In this document: piece by piece, positions 1 to 8,947 of the stretch | How positions within the stretch are numbered: the first letter of the stretch is position 1 | Layout: each line of letters opens with the position of its first letter | NCBI RefSeq assembly: GCF_943181405.1 | Contig: NZ_CALPBY010000001.1 | Span: forward strand, 558,001 to 622,000 | DNA from: Cellulosimicrobium sp. Marseille-Q4280 | GTDB taxonomy: Bacteria > Actinomycetota > Actinomycetes > Actinomycetales > Cellulomonadaceae | Length of the DNA stretch: 64,000 bases | Reading direction: 5' to 3' | Notes under the pieces: generated by a model | Database searches by the model: none | What the model was told of the DNA's origin: nothing | Seen by the model: only the letters and a program-made list of their open reading frames with translations | Position numbers and translations under genes: made by a program

Positions 1-42
1 GACCTGCGCGTCGCGGAGCTCACCCTTCAGGAGTCACGATGA
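1..42 (+). CDS. ispD: C-terminal tail of an upstream gene, probably IspD (partial)
   Basis: The first frame is open from base 1 and ends [13 protein letters not shown] before a TGA at 40-42. This stop overlaps the ATG of ispF in an ATGA arrangement, so the two are translationally coupled. The residues DLRVAE resemble the C-terminus of 2-C-methyl-D-erythritol 4-phosphate cytidylyltransferase, which normally precedes ispF in actinobacteria. Only 13 residues are visible, so the name is inferred mainly from position. Confidence 0.55.
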   Translation, partial: DLRVAELTLQESR

Positions 43-587
43 CGACGGACCCGTCGGAGACCACCGTCCCGTCCACGCCGCGGGGAGCGCCCACGGCGTT
101 CCCGCGCACGGGCGTCGGGGTCGACGTCCACGCGTACGCGGCCGAGGGCGACGAGCGCCCCCTGTGGCTCGGCGGCCTGCACTGGCCGGGGGAGAGAGGG
201 CTGGCGGGCCACTCCGACGCCGACGTCGCCGCGCACGCCGCGGCGGACGCCCTGTTCTCCGCGAGCGGGCTCGGAGACCTGGGGTCGAACTTCGGCACGT
301 CCGCGCCGGAGTGGGCCGGGGCGAGCGGTGCGAGCCTGCTCACCGAGGCCGCGCGCCGCGTCCGGGCGGCAGGGTTCGAGATCGGGAACGTCGCGGTCCA
401 GGTGATCGGCAACCGGCCGCGCGTCGGCTCCCGCCGGCGCGAGGCGGAGGCCGCGCTCAGCGCGGCGGCGGGCGCCCCCGTGACGCTCACGGCCACGACC
501 ACCGACGGCCTCGGTCTCACGGGGCGCGGCGAGGGCGTCGCGGCCGTCGCGACGGCGCTCGTCGTGGCGGTCAGCCCGCCGGCGTGA
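39..587 (+). CDS. ispF: 2-C-methyl-D-erythritol 2,4-cyclodiphosphate synthase
   Basis: This is the MEP-pathway enzyme that cyclises CDP-methylerythritol 2-phosphate to ME-cPP and releases CMP, in the cytoplasm. The product has 182 residues, slightly longer than the usual ~160 because of a Pro/Thr-rich N-terminus of about 20 residues. The metal-binding signature GVDVHAY lies near residue 30, and the second metal and diphosphate motif GHSDADV follows near residue 58. The C-terminal [13 protein letters not shown] segment is typical of the family. The ATG at 39 has a GGAG about 5 nt upstream and overlaps the stop of the preceding frame. The 3' end overlaps the convergent lipoprotein gene by 17 bp. 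Confidence 0.96.
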   Translation: MTTDPSETTVPSTPRGAPTAFPRTGVGVDVHAYAAEGDERPLWLGGLHWPGERGLAGHSDADVAAHAAADALFSASGLGDLGSNFGTSAPEWAGASGASLLTEAARRVRAAGFEIGNVAVQVIGNRPRVGSRRREAEAALSAAAGAPVTLTATTTDGLGLTGRGEGVAAVATALVVAVSPPA

Positions 588-1137
588 CCTGCACGCTCGT
601 CAGGACGGAGCGCGCCTGCTCCGCCCCGGTGGCGTCCTCCACGGCGTGGGACGCGGTGAGGTACACCGTCCACGGCTCGCCGTCGGCGGCGGTCGACCCG
701 ACGAGGAGGACCTCCTGGGCGACCGGCGTCCCGCCGACGTCGACCGTGCCCGAGACGCGATAGGCGGGGGTCTCCCCGAGGGTCGTCGCGCCCTGGCCCT
801 CCGCGTCGGGGACCCAGCCGTCGATCGCGGCGACGCGCTCCGCGGTGGCGGCGCCGGCGTCGTCCAGCGGGCCGCCCGCCGCCTCGCCCGTGACGACGAC
901 GTCGGCCTGGAACGCCGGGTCGCCGAACCCGTCGGGGGAGCGGACCGCGAACGCGCCGTCCTGAGTCAGGCGCTCCCAGCCCGCGGGGGCCGTCACCGAG
1001 ACGGGGACGTCGGGCACCGCGTACGTCGCCGGGCTCGCGGTCGCGTCGGGCTCGCCGGAGGCCCCGCAGCCTGCCAGGACGAGTGCGGACGCCACGAGGG
1101 ACATGGCGAGAAGGGGGCGGTGAGCAGCAGGTCGCAC
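571..1137 (-). CDS. Secreted lipoprotein, LpqN/LpqT-like
   Basis: The protein has 188 residues with a signal peptide and a clear lipobox, LVLAGC (Cys at about residue 24), so it is predicted to be lipid-anchored outside the cytoplasmic membrane. After a short Ala/Ser/Thr linker comes a domain beginning [14 protein letters not shown] that resembles actinobacterial LpqN/DUF1795-type lipoproteins of unknown function. The chosen GTG at 1135-1137 has a GGAG just upstream. An internal ATG at 1102-1104 would leave a shorter n-region and lacks a ribosome site. It ends inside the 3' end of ispF. Confidence 0.8.
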   Translation of the reverse strand: MRPAAHRPLLAMSLVASALVLAGCGASGEPDATASPATYAVPDVPVSVTAPAGWERLTQDGAFAVRSPDGFGDPAFQADVVVTGEAAGGPLDDAGAATAERVAAIDGWVPDAEGQGATTLGETPAYRVSGTVDVGGTPVAQEVLLVGSTAADGEPWTVYLTASHAVEDATGAEQARSVLTSVQVTPAG

Positions 1138-1300
1138 GGGGCTCCGTCTCGTCAGGCGCGGTGGCCGGGATGTCCCCGACGCGCCATTCTCGCGCGTGGT
1201 GGGCCCCGCGTGCCAGGCCGATCACGGACCCGTACGATCGGTGGGAAGCCTCACGATGTGTTTCACTTTCCCAGAGCACGACACATGGGATGAACCGCAC

Positions 1301-1924
1301 ATGAACCGTATGTCCGTCGAAGAACGCCGGGCCCAGCTCGTGGACGCAGCGATGACCATCGCGGTCCGCGAGGGGGTTGAAGCGGTGACCATCCGCGGGG
1401 TCGCCGCCGAGGCAGGCGTCTCCCTGGGCGTCGTCCACTACTGCTTCGAGGACAAGGACGAGCTCCTCCAGGCGATGGGCAACAGCCTCGCCCTCGTCGC
1501 GTCCGAGCCGGTCCGCGCGTCGCTCGACGCGAGCACCGACGTCGTCGTCCTCGCGCACGCCGCGGCGGACGCGCTGTGGGAGGGGCTGACACCCCGTCGG
1601 CACATGCGCCTGCTGACGTTCGAGTTCGCGACCGCCGGGGTGCGAAGCCGCGCGCTGCGGTCCGTCGCGCACGCGCACCTCGAGCAGACGTGGAACATGA
1701 CCCAGGGGATCCTCGAGGAGGTCGCCCGGCGCGCCGGGGTGAGCTACCGGCTCGACGTGCGCTTCCTGTCGCGGCTCGTCGCGGGCTACATCGACGGCAT
1801 CGAGATCGCGTGGCTGGTCGAGCAGGACGACGACGTCGCGATCGCGAGCTTCCACGCGCTCGCCGACTACGTCCTCACGCAGGTCGAGCGGCCCGAGGAC
1901 GACGGGGTCCGGGCGAGCGCCTGA
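1301..1924 (+). CDS. TetR/AcrR-family transcriptional regulator
   Basis: The N-terminal helix-turn-helix is visible in about the first 60 residues, with the recognition stretch RGVAAEAGVSLGVVHYCFEDK followed by the family pattern KDELL. The remaining ~140 residues form the variable ligand-binding and dimer region. The frame is open upstream, but the ATG at 1301 starts just before the conserved domain. A second ATG, three codons on at 1310, is equally possible. The gene faces away from the lipoprotein. It may control that gene or the downstream FAD oxidase region, but no clear operator was proven. Confidence 0.88.
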   Translation: MNRMSVEERRAQLVDAAMTIAVREGVEAVTIRGVAAEAGVSLGVVHYCFEDKDELLQAMGNSLALVASEPVRASLDASTDVVVLAHAAADALWEGLTPRRHMRLLTFEFATAGVRSRALRSVAHAHLEQTWNMTQGILEEVARRAGVSYRLDVRFLSRLVAGYIDGIEIAWLVEQDDDVAIASFHALADYVLTQVERPEDDGVRASA

Positions 1925-1997
1925 CGAGTTCCGGCCTTCCGGCCGTACGAGCTCCCGGGCGGCTCGCGGCGACCTGCCGCCCGACCTACCGGCCGAC

Positions 1998-3383
1998 CTA
2001 CCGCCCCGGAGGCGGGCCGAGGACCGTGTCGGTGTACGGGTTCGTGAACACCCCACCGGGGTCGACGGCGTCCCGGACGGCGAGGAAGTCGTCGAACCGC
2101 GGGTAGAGCTCGCGGAAGCGCGCGGCGTCGAGGCCGTGGAGCTTGCCCCAGTGCGGTCGGCCGTCGACCTCGGCGACGATCCTCTCGACCGCGTCGAAGT
2201 ACCGCTCGTGGGACAGCCGGGCGTACTGGTGGACGGCGACGTACGCCGTCGGGCGGCCGTGCGCCGTGGACAGCCAGACGTCGTCGGGTGCCGCGAAGCG
2301 CACCTCGACCGGGAACGGGACGTGCTCGCCCGACCGCTCCAGCCAGTCGTCGATCGCCGTCAGGACGTCGACGAGGCGCTCGCGCGGCACCGCGTACTCC
2401 ATCTCGCGGAACCTGACCCGGCGGGACGTGACGAACACCTGGTACGACGGCGCCACGTACGTGCGCGGCGCGAGCGCGCGGGCCGCGACCTCGTTGAGGT
2501 GCGGCGTCACCCGCGGCACGGCCTTCGCGACCCGGTTGACGAGCTCGAACGCGCCGTTGGAGAGCAGCTCCTCGTCGATCCACGTGCGGGCGCGGGCGAC
2601 GGCGCCCGGGCCGGTGCGCAGGCGCTCGAGCTCCCTCGCCTCCTCGTCGGGCGCGAGGCGGTTGTTGCGCTTGGTGAGCGCGCGCCGCGTGTGCGGGAAC
2701 CAGTAGAACTCGACGTGGTCGTTCCCGCCGACCAGCCCGTCGTGGTCGTCGTCCGGCGCCGCGAGCCCGTCGAGCACCCGGGCGAGCGGCCACGGCTCCT
2801 CCTGCGCCCGCAGGAGGAACGCGGGGACCACCTCGAGCGTCACCGCGGACAGCACGCCGGTCGCGCCCAGCCCGAGCCGGCTCGCCTCGAAGAGGTCGGG
2901 ATCCTGTGTCGACGTCGCCTCGCGGACCGTCCCGTCCGCGCCCACGACGCGCACGCCGCGCACCTGGGTCGGGAGCCCGCCGAGGCGCCCGCCCGTCCCG
3001 TGCGTGCCCGTCGAGATCGCGCCGGCGATCGACTGCCGGTCGATGTCCCCGAGGTTGCGCATCGCGAGCCCTGCGGCGGCGAGGGCTGCGTTGAGCCGGT
3101 GCAGGCGGATGCCCGCGCCGACCGTGACGTGCACCGCGTCGCCCTCGCGGGAGATGCGCTCGACGAGGCTCAGCCGGTCGAGGTCGAGCAGCAGCCCGTC
3201 CGTGACCGCCGCGGGTGTGAAGGAGTGACCCGCCCCGACGGCGCGCACGCGCAGACCCTCGTCCGCGGCGCCGGCCACGCGCGCGGCCAGGTCGGCCTCG
3301 TCCCGCGGGGTGGTCCGACGACGCGGGGTCGCGGTGGCCGTACCGGCCCAGTTCGTCCAGGGGAGGGCGTCGTCGCTGCTCAC
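1998..3383 (-). CDS. FAD-linked oxidase, D-arabinono-1,4-lactone oxidase-like
   Basis: This 461-residue protein has the FAD_binding_4 fold in the N-terminal half, with VRAVGAGHSFTP and GAISTGTHGTG typical of vanillyl-alcohol-oxidase-type flavoproteins. The C-terminal half has the ALO domain, including HWGKLHGLD and a terminal DPGGVFTNPY. Such enzymes oxidise sugar lactones or alditols with oxygen or a carrier. The exact substrate cannot be read from sequence. The frame is open far upstream, but homology begins at LPWTNWAG, so the GTG at 3381-3383 is chosen. It is divergent from the PLP-dependent aldolase-like gene, a pairing I recall from other actinobacteria. Confidence 0.88.
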   Translation of the reverse strand: MSSDDALPWTNWAGTATATPRRRTTPRDEADLAARVAGAADEGLRVRAVGAGHSFTPAAVTDGLLLDLDRLSLVERISREGDAVHVTVGAGIRLHRLNAALAAAGLAMRNLGDIDRQSIAGAISTGTHGTGGRLGGLPTQVRGVRVVGADGTVREATSTQDPDLFEASRLGLGATGVLSAVTLEVVPAFLLRAQEEPWPLARVLDGLAAPDDDHDGLVGGNDHVEFYWFPHTRRALTKRNNRLAPDEEARELERLRTGPGAVARARTWIDEELLSNGAFELVNRVAKAVPRVTPHLNEVAARALAPRTYVAPSYQVFVTSRRVRFREMEYAVPRERLVDVLTAIDDWLERSGEHVPFPVEVRFAAPDDVWLSTAHGRPTAYVAVHQYARLSHERYFDAVERIVAEVDGRPHWGKLHGLDAARFRELYPRFDDFLAVRDAVDPGGVFTNPYTDTVLGPPPGR

Positions 3384-3434
3384 AGCACGTACTGTCTCAC
3401 GCGCGACCCGTGCCGCGGCGAGGTCCCGGTGGCG

Positions 3435-3446
3435 TACGTTTCTCCC
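3435..3446 (+). promoter_or_regulatory. -10 box (TACGTT) of a probably leaderless transcript
   Basis: TACGTT at 3435-3440 lies 6 nt before the ATG at 3447, and no Shine-Dalgarno sequence is visible. This spacing fits a transcript that starts at the initiation codon. Confidence 0.45.
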
Positions 3447-4733
3447 ATGGGCGAGGCCACGACGACGGCGCGAGCGGTGGGGGGCCGCGACGCCGGGACC
3501 GACGAGCAGCACACCACGGGACCCGGGACAGGGACGTCGCCGTCCTTGCTGGCGCGCCTCACCCGGGCGACCGAGCGCCTGGACGGGCCGCTCGCCGTCG
3601 TGGACCTCGACCGGTTCGACGCGAACGCCGACGAGCTGATCGGGCGCGCCGGCGGCACGCCCGTCCGCCTCGCGTCGAAGTCGGTGCGCGTGCGTGCGCT
3701 CGCCGACCGCGCGCTCGGGCGCGGGTTCCGTGGCGTCATGGCGTTCTCGGTGCGTGAGGCGCTGTGGCTGGTCGGGCAGGGGACGCGCGACGTGCTCGTG
3801 GCCTACCCCAGCGTCGACCGCGGCGCGCTCGCCGCCCTGGCCAGGGACGAGGCGGCGCGCCGCGAGATCACGTTGATGGTCGACGACGCCGCGCACGTCG
3901 CGCTCGTCCGCCAGGCGCTGGCCGGGGTCGGCGTCGGGCCGGACGCGGCGCCGGTGCAGGTCGCCCTCGACGTCGACGCGTCCCTGCGCGTGGGTGTCGG
4001 ACCCTTCGTCGCTCACCTCGGCACGCGGCGCTCGCCCGTGCGCACCCCCGACGACGCCGCCGCCCTCGCCGCGCGCGTCGTGGCGGAGCCGGGCCTGCGG
4101 CTGCGCGGCGTCATGTTCTACGAGGCGCAGGTCGCCGGGCTCCCCGACGGCAGCCCCGCGGTCCGCCTCGTCAAGCGCGCGTCGGTCGCCGACCTCGCCA
4201 CCCGCCGTGGCGAGGTCGTGGAGGCGGTGCGGGGCGTCGTCGGGCACGACGTGGAGCTCGTGAACTCGGGGGGGACCGGTTCGCTCGAGACCTCGTCCGC
4301 CGACCCGGTCGTGACGGAGGTGACCGCCGGCTCGGGCCTCTACGTCCCCGGGCTGTTCGACGGGTACCGCGCGTTCCGGCCGCGAGCCGCGGCGTTCTTC
4401 GGGCTCGACGTGGTCCGTGTCCCCGCGCCGGGCTGGGCCACGGCGTTCGGCGGCGGGTACGTCGCGTCCGGGCCCGCGGCGCGCAGCCGGCTCCCGCTCG
4501 TCGTGACGTCCGGGTGGTCGCTCACCGGGCGTGAGGGGGCCGGCGAGGTCCAGACGCCCCTGCACCGGACGAACCGGCGGGCGGCCGACCTCGAGGTCGG
4601 CGACCGGGTGTGGTTCCGTCACGCCAAGGCGGGCGAGGTCATGGAGCGCTTCGACGTCGTGCACCTCGTGCGCGGCGAGGAGGTCGTGGACGTCGTGCCG
4701 ACGTACCGCGGCGAGGGGCGCACCTTCGGCTGA
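3447..4733 (+). CDS. PLP-dependent amino acid deaminase/aldolase, alanine racemase fold
   Basis: The 428-residue protein has the N-terminal alanine-racemase-type barrel found in D-threonine aldolase and D-serine dehydratase relatives. The motif [10 protein letters not shown] supplies the probable Schiff-base lysine near residue 75. NSGGTGS is the likely phosphate-binding loop, and a C-terminal beta domain contains RHAKAGE. The family is usually annotated as amino acid deaminase/aldolase, and its physiological substrate is not known to me. The region up to residue 30 is Gly/Thr-rich and probably disordered. The divergent neighbour is a lactone-oxidase-like flavoprotein, so the two may act together. 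The start lies 6 nt after TACGTT. Confidence 0.82.
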   Translation: MGEATTTARAVGGRDAGTDEQHTTGPGTGTSPSLLARLTRATERLDGPLAVVDLDRFDANADELIGRAGGTPVRLASKSVRVRALADRALGRGFRGVMAFSVREALWLVGQGTRDVLVAYPSVDRGALAALARDEAARREITLMVDDAAHVALVRQALAGVGVGPDAAPVQVALDVDASLRVGVGPFVAHLGTRRSPVRTPDDAAALAARVVAEPGLRLRGVMFYEAQVAGLPDGSPAVRLVKRASVADLATRRGEVVEAVRGVVGHDVELVNSGGTGSLETSSADPVVTEVTAGSGLYVPGLFDGYRAFRPRAAAFFGLDVVRVPAPGWATAFGGGYVASGPAARSRLPLVVTSGWSLTGREGAGEVQTPLHRTNRRAADLEVGDRVWFRHAKAGEVMERFDVVHLVRGEEVVDVVPTYRGEGRTFG

Positions 4734-4769
4734 CCGCGACGCCGTTCGGACCGGGCAGCGCCGCCCCGG

Positions 4770-4782
4770 TACCCTTGCGGAC
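4770..4782 (+). promoter_or_regulatory. -10 box (TACCCT) immediately before cysS
   Basis: TACCCT at 4770-4775 is followed after 7 nt by the GTG start of cysS, with no ribosome-binding site between. This suggests a leaderless mRNA. Confidence 0.5.
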
Positions 4783-6213
4783 GTGACCCTTCGCCTGTTC
4801 GACACCGCCACGCGGGACGTGCGCGACTTCGTGCCCCAGACCCCGGGCGAGGTCGGCATCTACCTGTGTGGCGCGACCGTCCAGGCCGCACCCCACATCG
4901 GTCACATGCGCTCCGCCGTCGCCTTCGACCTCCTCGTGCGCTGGCTGCGCCGCGCGGGCTCGCGCGTCACCCTCATCCGGAACGTCACGGACATCGACGA
5001 CAAGATCCTCGCGAAGTCCGCCGCGGCCGGCGAGCCGTGGTGGGCGTGGGCCGCGACGTACGAGCGTGCGTTCACGGCCGCGTACGACGCGCTCGGCGTG
5101 CTGCCGCCCACCTACGAGCCGCGCGCGACCGGGCACGTCCCCGACATGGTAGAGCTCATGGAGCGGCTCGTCGGGCGCGGCCACGCGTACACCACCGGGC
5201 CGGGCGACGTCTGGTTCGACGTGCGGTCCTGGCGCGAGTACGGCTCGCTCACCAACCAGCGCCTCGAGGACCTCAACCCCGTGCCCGACGACGTCCCCGC
5301 CGACGCGCACGAGGCCGCCGCGAAGCACGACCCGCGCGACTTCGCGCTCTGGAAGGCGCCCAAGGACGACGAGCCGGCCACGGCGTCCTGGGAGACACCG
5401 TTCGGCCGCGGGCGGCCGGGCTGGCACCTCGAGTGCTCGGCGATGGCCCGTCGCTACCTCGGCGACACGTTCGACATCCACGGCGGCGGCCTGGACCTGC
5501 GCTTCCCGCACCACGAGAACGAGCAGGCGCAGTCGCACGCCGCCGGGTACGGTTTCGCGCGCCACTGGCTGCACAGCGCGTGGGTCACGCAGGGCGGCAC
5601 GAAGATGAGCAAGTCGCTCGGGAACGGGCTGCTGGTGCGAGAGGTCCTCGAGACCACCAGCCCCGCGGTGCTCCGCTACGCGCTCGCGTCCGTCCAGTAC
5701 CGCTCGATGCTCGAGTGGACGCCCGCGACCGTCACCGAGGCACAGACCACGTGGGAGCGCCTCGCCGGGTTCGTCGAGCGCGCCACGGAGCGCGTCGGGG
5801 ACGTCGGCGACGTGCGCGACGCCGAGCTCCCCACGGCCTTCACCACGGCGATGGACGACGACCTCAACGTGCCCGCGGCGCTCGCCGTCGTGCACGAGCA
5901 CCTGCGCGCGGGGAACTCGGCGCTCGCCGACCGCAGCAGCGCGGCAGACGCCGTCGCGCGCCACCACCTCGTCGCGCTGCGCGCGATGCTGGAGGTGCTC
6001 GGCCTCGACCCGGGCGACCCGCAGTGGGCCGACGCCGGCGACTCGCGCTACGCGGCCGCGCTCGACGCGGTCGTGGGCGCCGAGATCTCGGCCCGCGCCG
6101 AGGCGCGCGCCGCACGGGACTTCGCGACCGCCGACGCGATCCGGGACCGCCTCGCGGCGGCCGGGATCGTCGTCGAGGACTCCGCCGACGGCGCGCGCTG
6201 GAGCCTCGGCTGA
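4783..6213 (+). CDS. cysS: Cysteinyl-tRNA synthetase
   Basis: This class I synthetase charges tRNA-Cys with cysteine. The product has 476 residues, the usual length. The first zinc ligand lies in LCGATVQ, followed by the HIGH-type motif PHIGH. Further zinc ligands are in WHLECSAM and [10 protein letters not shown], and KMSKS is intact at about residue 280. The C-terminal helical DALR-like region ends the protein. The frame is open upstream, but the GTG at 4783 matches the start of homology ([10 protein letters not shown]). It lies downstream of the MEP-pathway genes and just before rlmB, a common actinobacterial order. Confidence 0.97.
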   Translation: MTLRLFDTATRDVRDFVPQTPGEVGIYLCGATVQAAPHIGHMRSAVAFDLLVRWLRRAGSRVTLIRNVTDIDDKILAKSAAAGEPWWAWAATYERAFTAAYDALGVLPPTYEPRATGHVPDMVELMERLVGRGHAYTTGPGDVWFDVRSWREYGSLTNQRLEDLNPVPDDVPADAHEAAAKHDPRDFALWKAPKDDEPATASWETPFGRGRPGWHLECSAMARRYLGDTFDIHGGGLDLRFPHHENEQAQSHAAGYGFARHWLHSAWVTQGGTKMSKSLGNGLLVREVLETTSPAVLRYALASVQYRSMLEWTPATVTEAQTTWERLAGFVERATERVGDVGDVRDAELPTAFTTAMDDDLNVPAALAVVHEHLRAGNSALADRSSAADAVARHHLVALRAMLEVLGLDPGDPQWADAGDSRYAAALDAVVGAEISARAEARAARDFATADAIRDRLAAAGIVVEDSADGARWSLG

Positions 6214-6323
6214 CCGAGCATGGACCGAGGGGCTCGCGCGAGACCCCCGGCCACCGCCGCCGCCCGCGACCCGCGCGGCGGCGCACCACGACCTGAACGA
6301 CCGACGACACGACGGGCAGACCC

Positions 6324-7316
6324 ATGGCAGGCAACTCACAACGACGCGGCGCGATGCGCAAGGCCGGGAGCAAGAAGGGCGCGACCGTCGGCTCCGGTGG
6401 TCAGCGCCGCAAGGCGCTCGAGGGCCGTGGCCCCACGCCCAAGGCCGAGGACCGCGTCTACCACCCGGCGCACCAGCGCAAGGTGGCCGCCGAGAAGAAG
6501 GCGGCGGGCCAGCGACCGGGCGGTGCGCGCAGCGGACGCGGCGGCTCCCCGAAGGGTCGTGGCGGCGTCCAGGAGATCGTCACCGGCCGCAACTCCGTGC
6601 TCGAGGCGCTGCGCGCCGGCATCCCCGTCGAGGCGGTCTACCTCTTCTCCCGTCTCGACGCCGACGACCGCACCCGCGAGATCCTCGACATCGTCTCCGG
6701 ACGCGGCTACGAGCTGCTCGAGGTGGGCAAGCCCGAGCTCGACCGCCTCACCGACGGCGCCGTGCACCAGGGCGTCGCGCTCAAGGTCCCGCCGTACGAC
6801 TACCGGGACGTCGACGACCTGCTCGACGCCGCGGCCGCGTCCGACCGGGCGCCGCTCATCGTGGCGCTCGACGGCGTGACCGACCCCCGCAACCTGGGTG
6901 CGGTCCTGCGTTCCGCCGGCGCGTTCGGCGCGCACGGCGTCCTCGTGCCCGAGCGTCGGGCGGCCGGCGTCACCGCGTCCGCGTGGAAGGTGTCCGCGGG
7001 CGCCGCCGCACGCGTGCCCGTCGCGCGGGCCACGAACCTCGTCCGCGCGCTCGGCGAGCTCAAGAAGGCGGGCTGCTTCGTCGTCGGGCTCGACGCAGGC
7101 GGCACGACGTCGATCGGCGAGCTCCAGCTCGCGACCGAGCCGCTCGTCGTCGTCGCCGGGTCCGAGGGCAAGGGGCTGTCGCGCCTCGTGCGCGAGGCGT
7201 GCGACGTCGTCGCGTCCATCCCCATCGACTCCGACACCGAGTCGCTCAACGCCGCCGTCGCGACCGGCATCTCGCTGTACGAGGTCGCGCGCCTGCGCGC
7301 GGCGGCGCAGGACTGA
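6324..7316 (+). CDS. rlmB: 23S rRNA (guanosine-2'-O)-methyltransferase
   Basis: This SpoU/TrmH-family SPOUT enzyme 2'-O-methylates a guanosine of 23S rRNA (G2251 in E. coli) using SAM. The 330-residue protein has a basic, probably disordered N-terminal extension of ~80 residues rich in Lys, Arg and Gly. A substrate-binding domain from about 85 to 155 follows, then the knotted catalytic domain. The three SPOUT motifs are visible: NLGAVLRSAGAFG, VVAGSEGKGLSRLV and SLNAAVATGISLYE. The ATG at 6324 is about 110 nt after cysS. An 11-bp perfect hairpin follows the gene. Confidence 0.95.
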   Translation: MAGNSQRRGAMRKAGSKKGATVGSGGQRRKALEGRGPTPKAEDRVYHPAHQRKVAAEKKAAGQRPGGARSGRGGSPKGRGGVQEIVTGRNSVLEALRAGIPVEAVYLFSRLDADDRTREILDIVSGRGYELLEVGKPELDRLTDGAVHQGVALKVPPYDYRDVDDLLDAAAASDRAPLIVALDGVTDPRNLGAVLRSAGAFGAHGVLVPERRAAGVTASAWKVSAGAAARVPVARATNLVRALGELKKAGCFVVGLDAGGTTSIGELQLATEPLVVVAGSEGKGLSRLVREACDVVASIPIDSDTESLNAAVATGISLYEVARLRAAAQD

Positions 7317-7323
7317 CCCGACC

Positions 7324-7351
7324 GGCCGCCGTCGTCACTGCGACGGCGGCC
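7324..7351. terminator. Bidirectional terminator-like hairpin
   Basis: GGCCGCCGTCG at 7324-7334 pairs perfectly with CGACGGCGGCC at 7341-7351 around a 6-nt loop. It lies between the convergent ends of rlmB and the DUF4032 gene and could serve both. There is no long T tract. Confidence 0.6.
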
Positions 7352-7360
7352 TGCCGGCGG

Positions 7361-8626
7361 TCAGCCGTAGTACTCCGGGTCCTTCTCGCCCGGTGCGAGG
7401 CCGAGGATCGACTTCTCGTCCGGACGGTGCTGCAGCACGTTCTCGACGTACGAGCGCGTGGCCTCCGCCATCGGCACGTCGCGGCCCGCGCGCTCCGAGA
7501 TGAACCACCGGTGGTCGAGGATCTCGTGGAAGAGCTGCGCCGGCTCGAGCTTGCGACGCAGGTTGCGCGGGACGGCCTGGATCGTCGGCTCGAACACGCC
7601 GCTGAGCCAGTCGTGCGCGACGAACTCCTCGTCGTCGTTCTGCCGGTCGGTGGCGGCGCGGAACGAGTCGAGGTCGTTGAGGAGGCGCCGGGCCTGGTTC
7701 TCCTGCACGTCGAGACCGGTGAGCCGGATCAGCCGCCGCGAGTGGTGGCCCGCGTCGACGACCTTCGGCTGGATCTGGACGGTCGTGCCGTCGATGTCGG
7801 TCGTGATGGCGAGCTCGCCGACGTCGAAGCCGAGGTCGTTGAGGTGCTCGATGCGCGCCGCGACCCGCCACCGCTCGTCGGCGCCGAACGACTCCGACGT
7901 CGTGAGGGCCTCCCACAGCTCCTCGTACCGCGCGACCAGGGCGTCGCCGATCGCGACCACGTCCACGTCCTCGTCGAGCAGCTCGCCCGCCGCGAGGTCC
8001 ATGAGCTCGCCGATGATGTTCGTGCGTGCGAGGTCGACGTCGTACGAGCGCTGGCCCGGCGAGAGCTCGCGGTGCAGGTCACCGGTCTCCGCGTCCACGA
8101 GGAATGCCGCGAACGTGTCGGCGTCCCGGCGGAACAGCGTGTTCGACAGCGACACGTCGCCCCAGTAGAAGCCCACGAGGTGCAGCCGCACGAGAAGGAC
8201 GGCGAGCGCGTCGATGAGACGCGTCGCGGTGTCCGGTCGCAGCGACTGGCTGAACAGCGCGCGGTACGGCAGCGAGAACTGCAGGTGCTCCGTGACGAGC
8301 ACGGCCTCCAGCCGCTCGCCGTTCGGGTCCTTGCGGCCCGTGATGACGCCCACGGGCACGACGCTCGGCACCTCCAGCCGACGCAGCTGTCGCAGCAGCT
8401 CGTACTCCCGGTACGCGACCGTCTCACCGATCTCCTTGATCGCGATCACCCGGCCCGAGAGGCGGACGAACCGCACGATGTGCCGGGAGATGCCGCGGGG
8501 GAGCGCCGCGAGCGTCTCAGCCGGCCAGTCCTCGAGCGGGACGTCCCAGGGCAGGTCGAGGAGAGCCGGGTCGGGGGCAGACGCGGTGATCTGCAGGTTG
8601 TGCACCGTCACGGGTCCATTGTCCAT
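7361..8626 (-). CDS. DUF4032 protein with kinase-like motifs
   Basis: The product has 421 residues from the ATG at 8624-8626; a GTG at 8609-8611 is an alternative start. The protein resembles the actinobacterial DUF4032 family, which has a lipopolysaccharide-kinase-like fold. FVRLSGRVIAIKEIG suggests an ATP-binding lysine. HLVGFYWGDVSLSNTLF has the H..G..xGDxxxxN form of a kinase catalytic loop, and FLVDAETGD could be the metal-binding DFG equivalent. The substrate is unknown. The frame stays open upstream through a nine-copy heptamer and a dispersed hairpin element, but that extension looks non-coding. Confidence 0.8.
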   Translation of the reverse strand: MDNGPVTVHNLQITASAPDPALLDLPWDVPLEDWPAETLAALPRGISRHIVRFVRLSGRVIAIKEIGETVAYREYELLRQLRRLEVPSVVPVGVITGRKDPNGERLEAVLVTEHLQFSLPYRALFSQSLRPDTATRLIDALAVLLVRLHLVGFYWGDVSLSNTLFRRDADTFAAFLVDAETGDLHRELSPGQRSYDVDLARTNIIGELMDLAAGELLDEDVDVVAIGDALVARYEELWEALTTSESFGADERWRVAARIEHLNDLGFDVGELAITTDIDGTTVQIQPKVVDAGHHSRRLIRLTGLDVQENQARRLLNDLDSFRAATDRQNDDEEFVAHDWLSGVFEPTIQAVPRNLRRKLEPAQLFHEILDHRWFISERAGRDVPMAEATRSYVENVLQHRPDEKSILGLAPGEKDPEYYG

Positions 8627-8627
8627 G

Positions 8628-8690
8628 GTCGTGGGTCGTGGGTCGTGGGTCGTGGGTCGTGGGTCGTGGGTCGTGGGTCGTGGGTCGTGG
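8628..8690. repeat. Nine perfect tandem copies of GTCGTGG
   Basis: The heptamer GTCGTGG is repeated nine times without a mismatch over 63 bp. It stops 1 bp before the ATG of the DUF4032 gene (8626, minus strand). Because 7 is not a multiple of 3, any change in copy number would shift the frame of an upstream start and would move any promoter relative to the ATG. Confidence 0.95.
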
Positions 8691-8702
8691 TGGTCGGGTC
8701 CG

Positions 8703-8805
8703 CCGACGCCTGCGCGGGGGCGGGGCGGGTCTACCATCCGCCGCTCGTTCCTCGCGGCTCCCGCCAGACCCGCCACGACCCGCCCCACCCCCGCTCCGGC
8801 GTCGG
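8703..8805 (+). repeat. Dispersed cruciform element, copy A
   Basis: A 29-nt left arm (8703-8731) pairs with 8777-8805 at 26 of 29 positions around a 45-nt core that begins TACCATCC. The core holds an inner stem GCCGC/GCGGC with the loop TCGTTCCTC and ends CAGACCCGCCAC. Copies B (17204), C (35954) and D (51315) share the core but not the stem sequence. It lies between the end of the ABC ATPase gene and the start of the DUF4032 gene. Confidence 0.93.
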
Positions 8806-8816
8806 CTCGTCCTGAC

Positions 8817-8876
8817 GCCGAACCCTGGGTTGTGGGGCAGAGATGGGCTCCGGTGGCGCGTAAGCCCGGGTTCGGC
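8817..8876 (+). repeat. Hairpin repeat, second family, copy E1
   Basis: Arms of the type GCCGAACCC...GGGTTCGGC enclose a loop ending GGTGGCGCG. The same design occurs at 24724-24783 (E2), with shared arm sequence and a related loop. It sits 11 bp from element A. No coding function is evident. Confidence 0.75.
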
Positions 8877-8898
8877 GGGCTTCGGGGTGGACGACGAA

Positions 8899-8930
8899 GG
8901 GCGGGCCCGACGCGGAGGTCGGACCCGCCC
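8899..8930 (-). terminator. Terminator-like hairpin after the ABC ATPase gene
   Basis: GGGCGGGCCCGAC at 8899-8911 pairs with 8918-8930 with one mismatch. On the minus strand it is followed by TTCGTCGTCC, the same tail seen after the tRNA hairpin at 16255 and, in part, after groEL. Confidence 0.55.
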
Positions 8931-8947
8931 CGTCGGCGGTGCGGAGG

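Noticed and set aside
1242-1273. TGGGAAG...CTTTCCCA inverted repeat upstream of the first TetR gene
   Set aside because: The arms are short and imperfect, and no second copy was found, so an operator call is not supported.
8627-8788. N-terminal extension of the DUF4032 protein through the heptamer and element A
   Set aside because: The frame is open, but the sequence would encode only the repeat peptide HDPRPTT and part of the dispersed element. Homology starts near the ATG at 8626.
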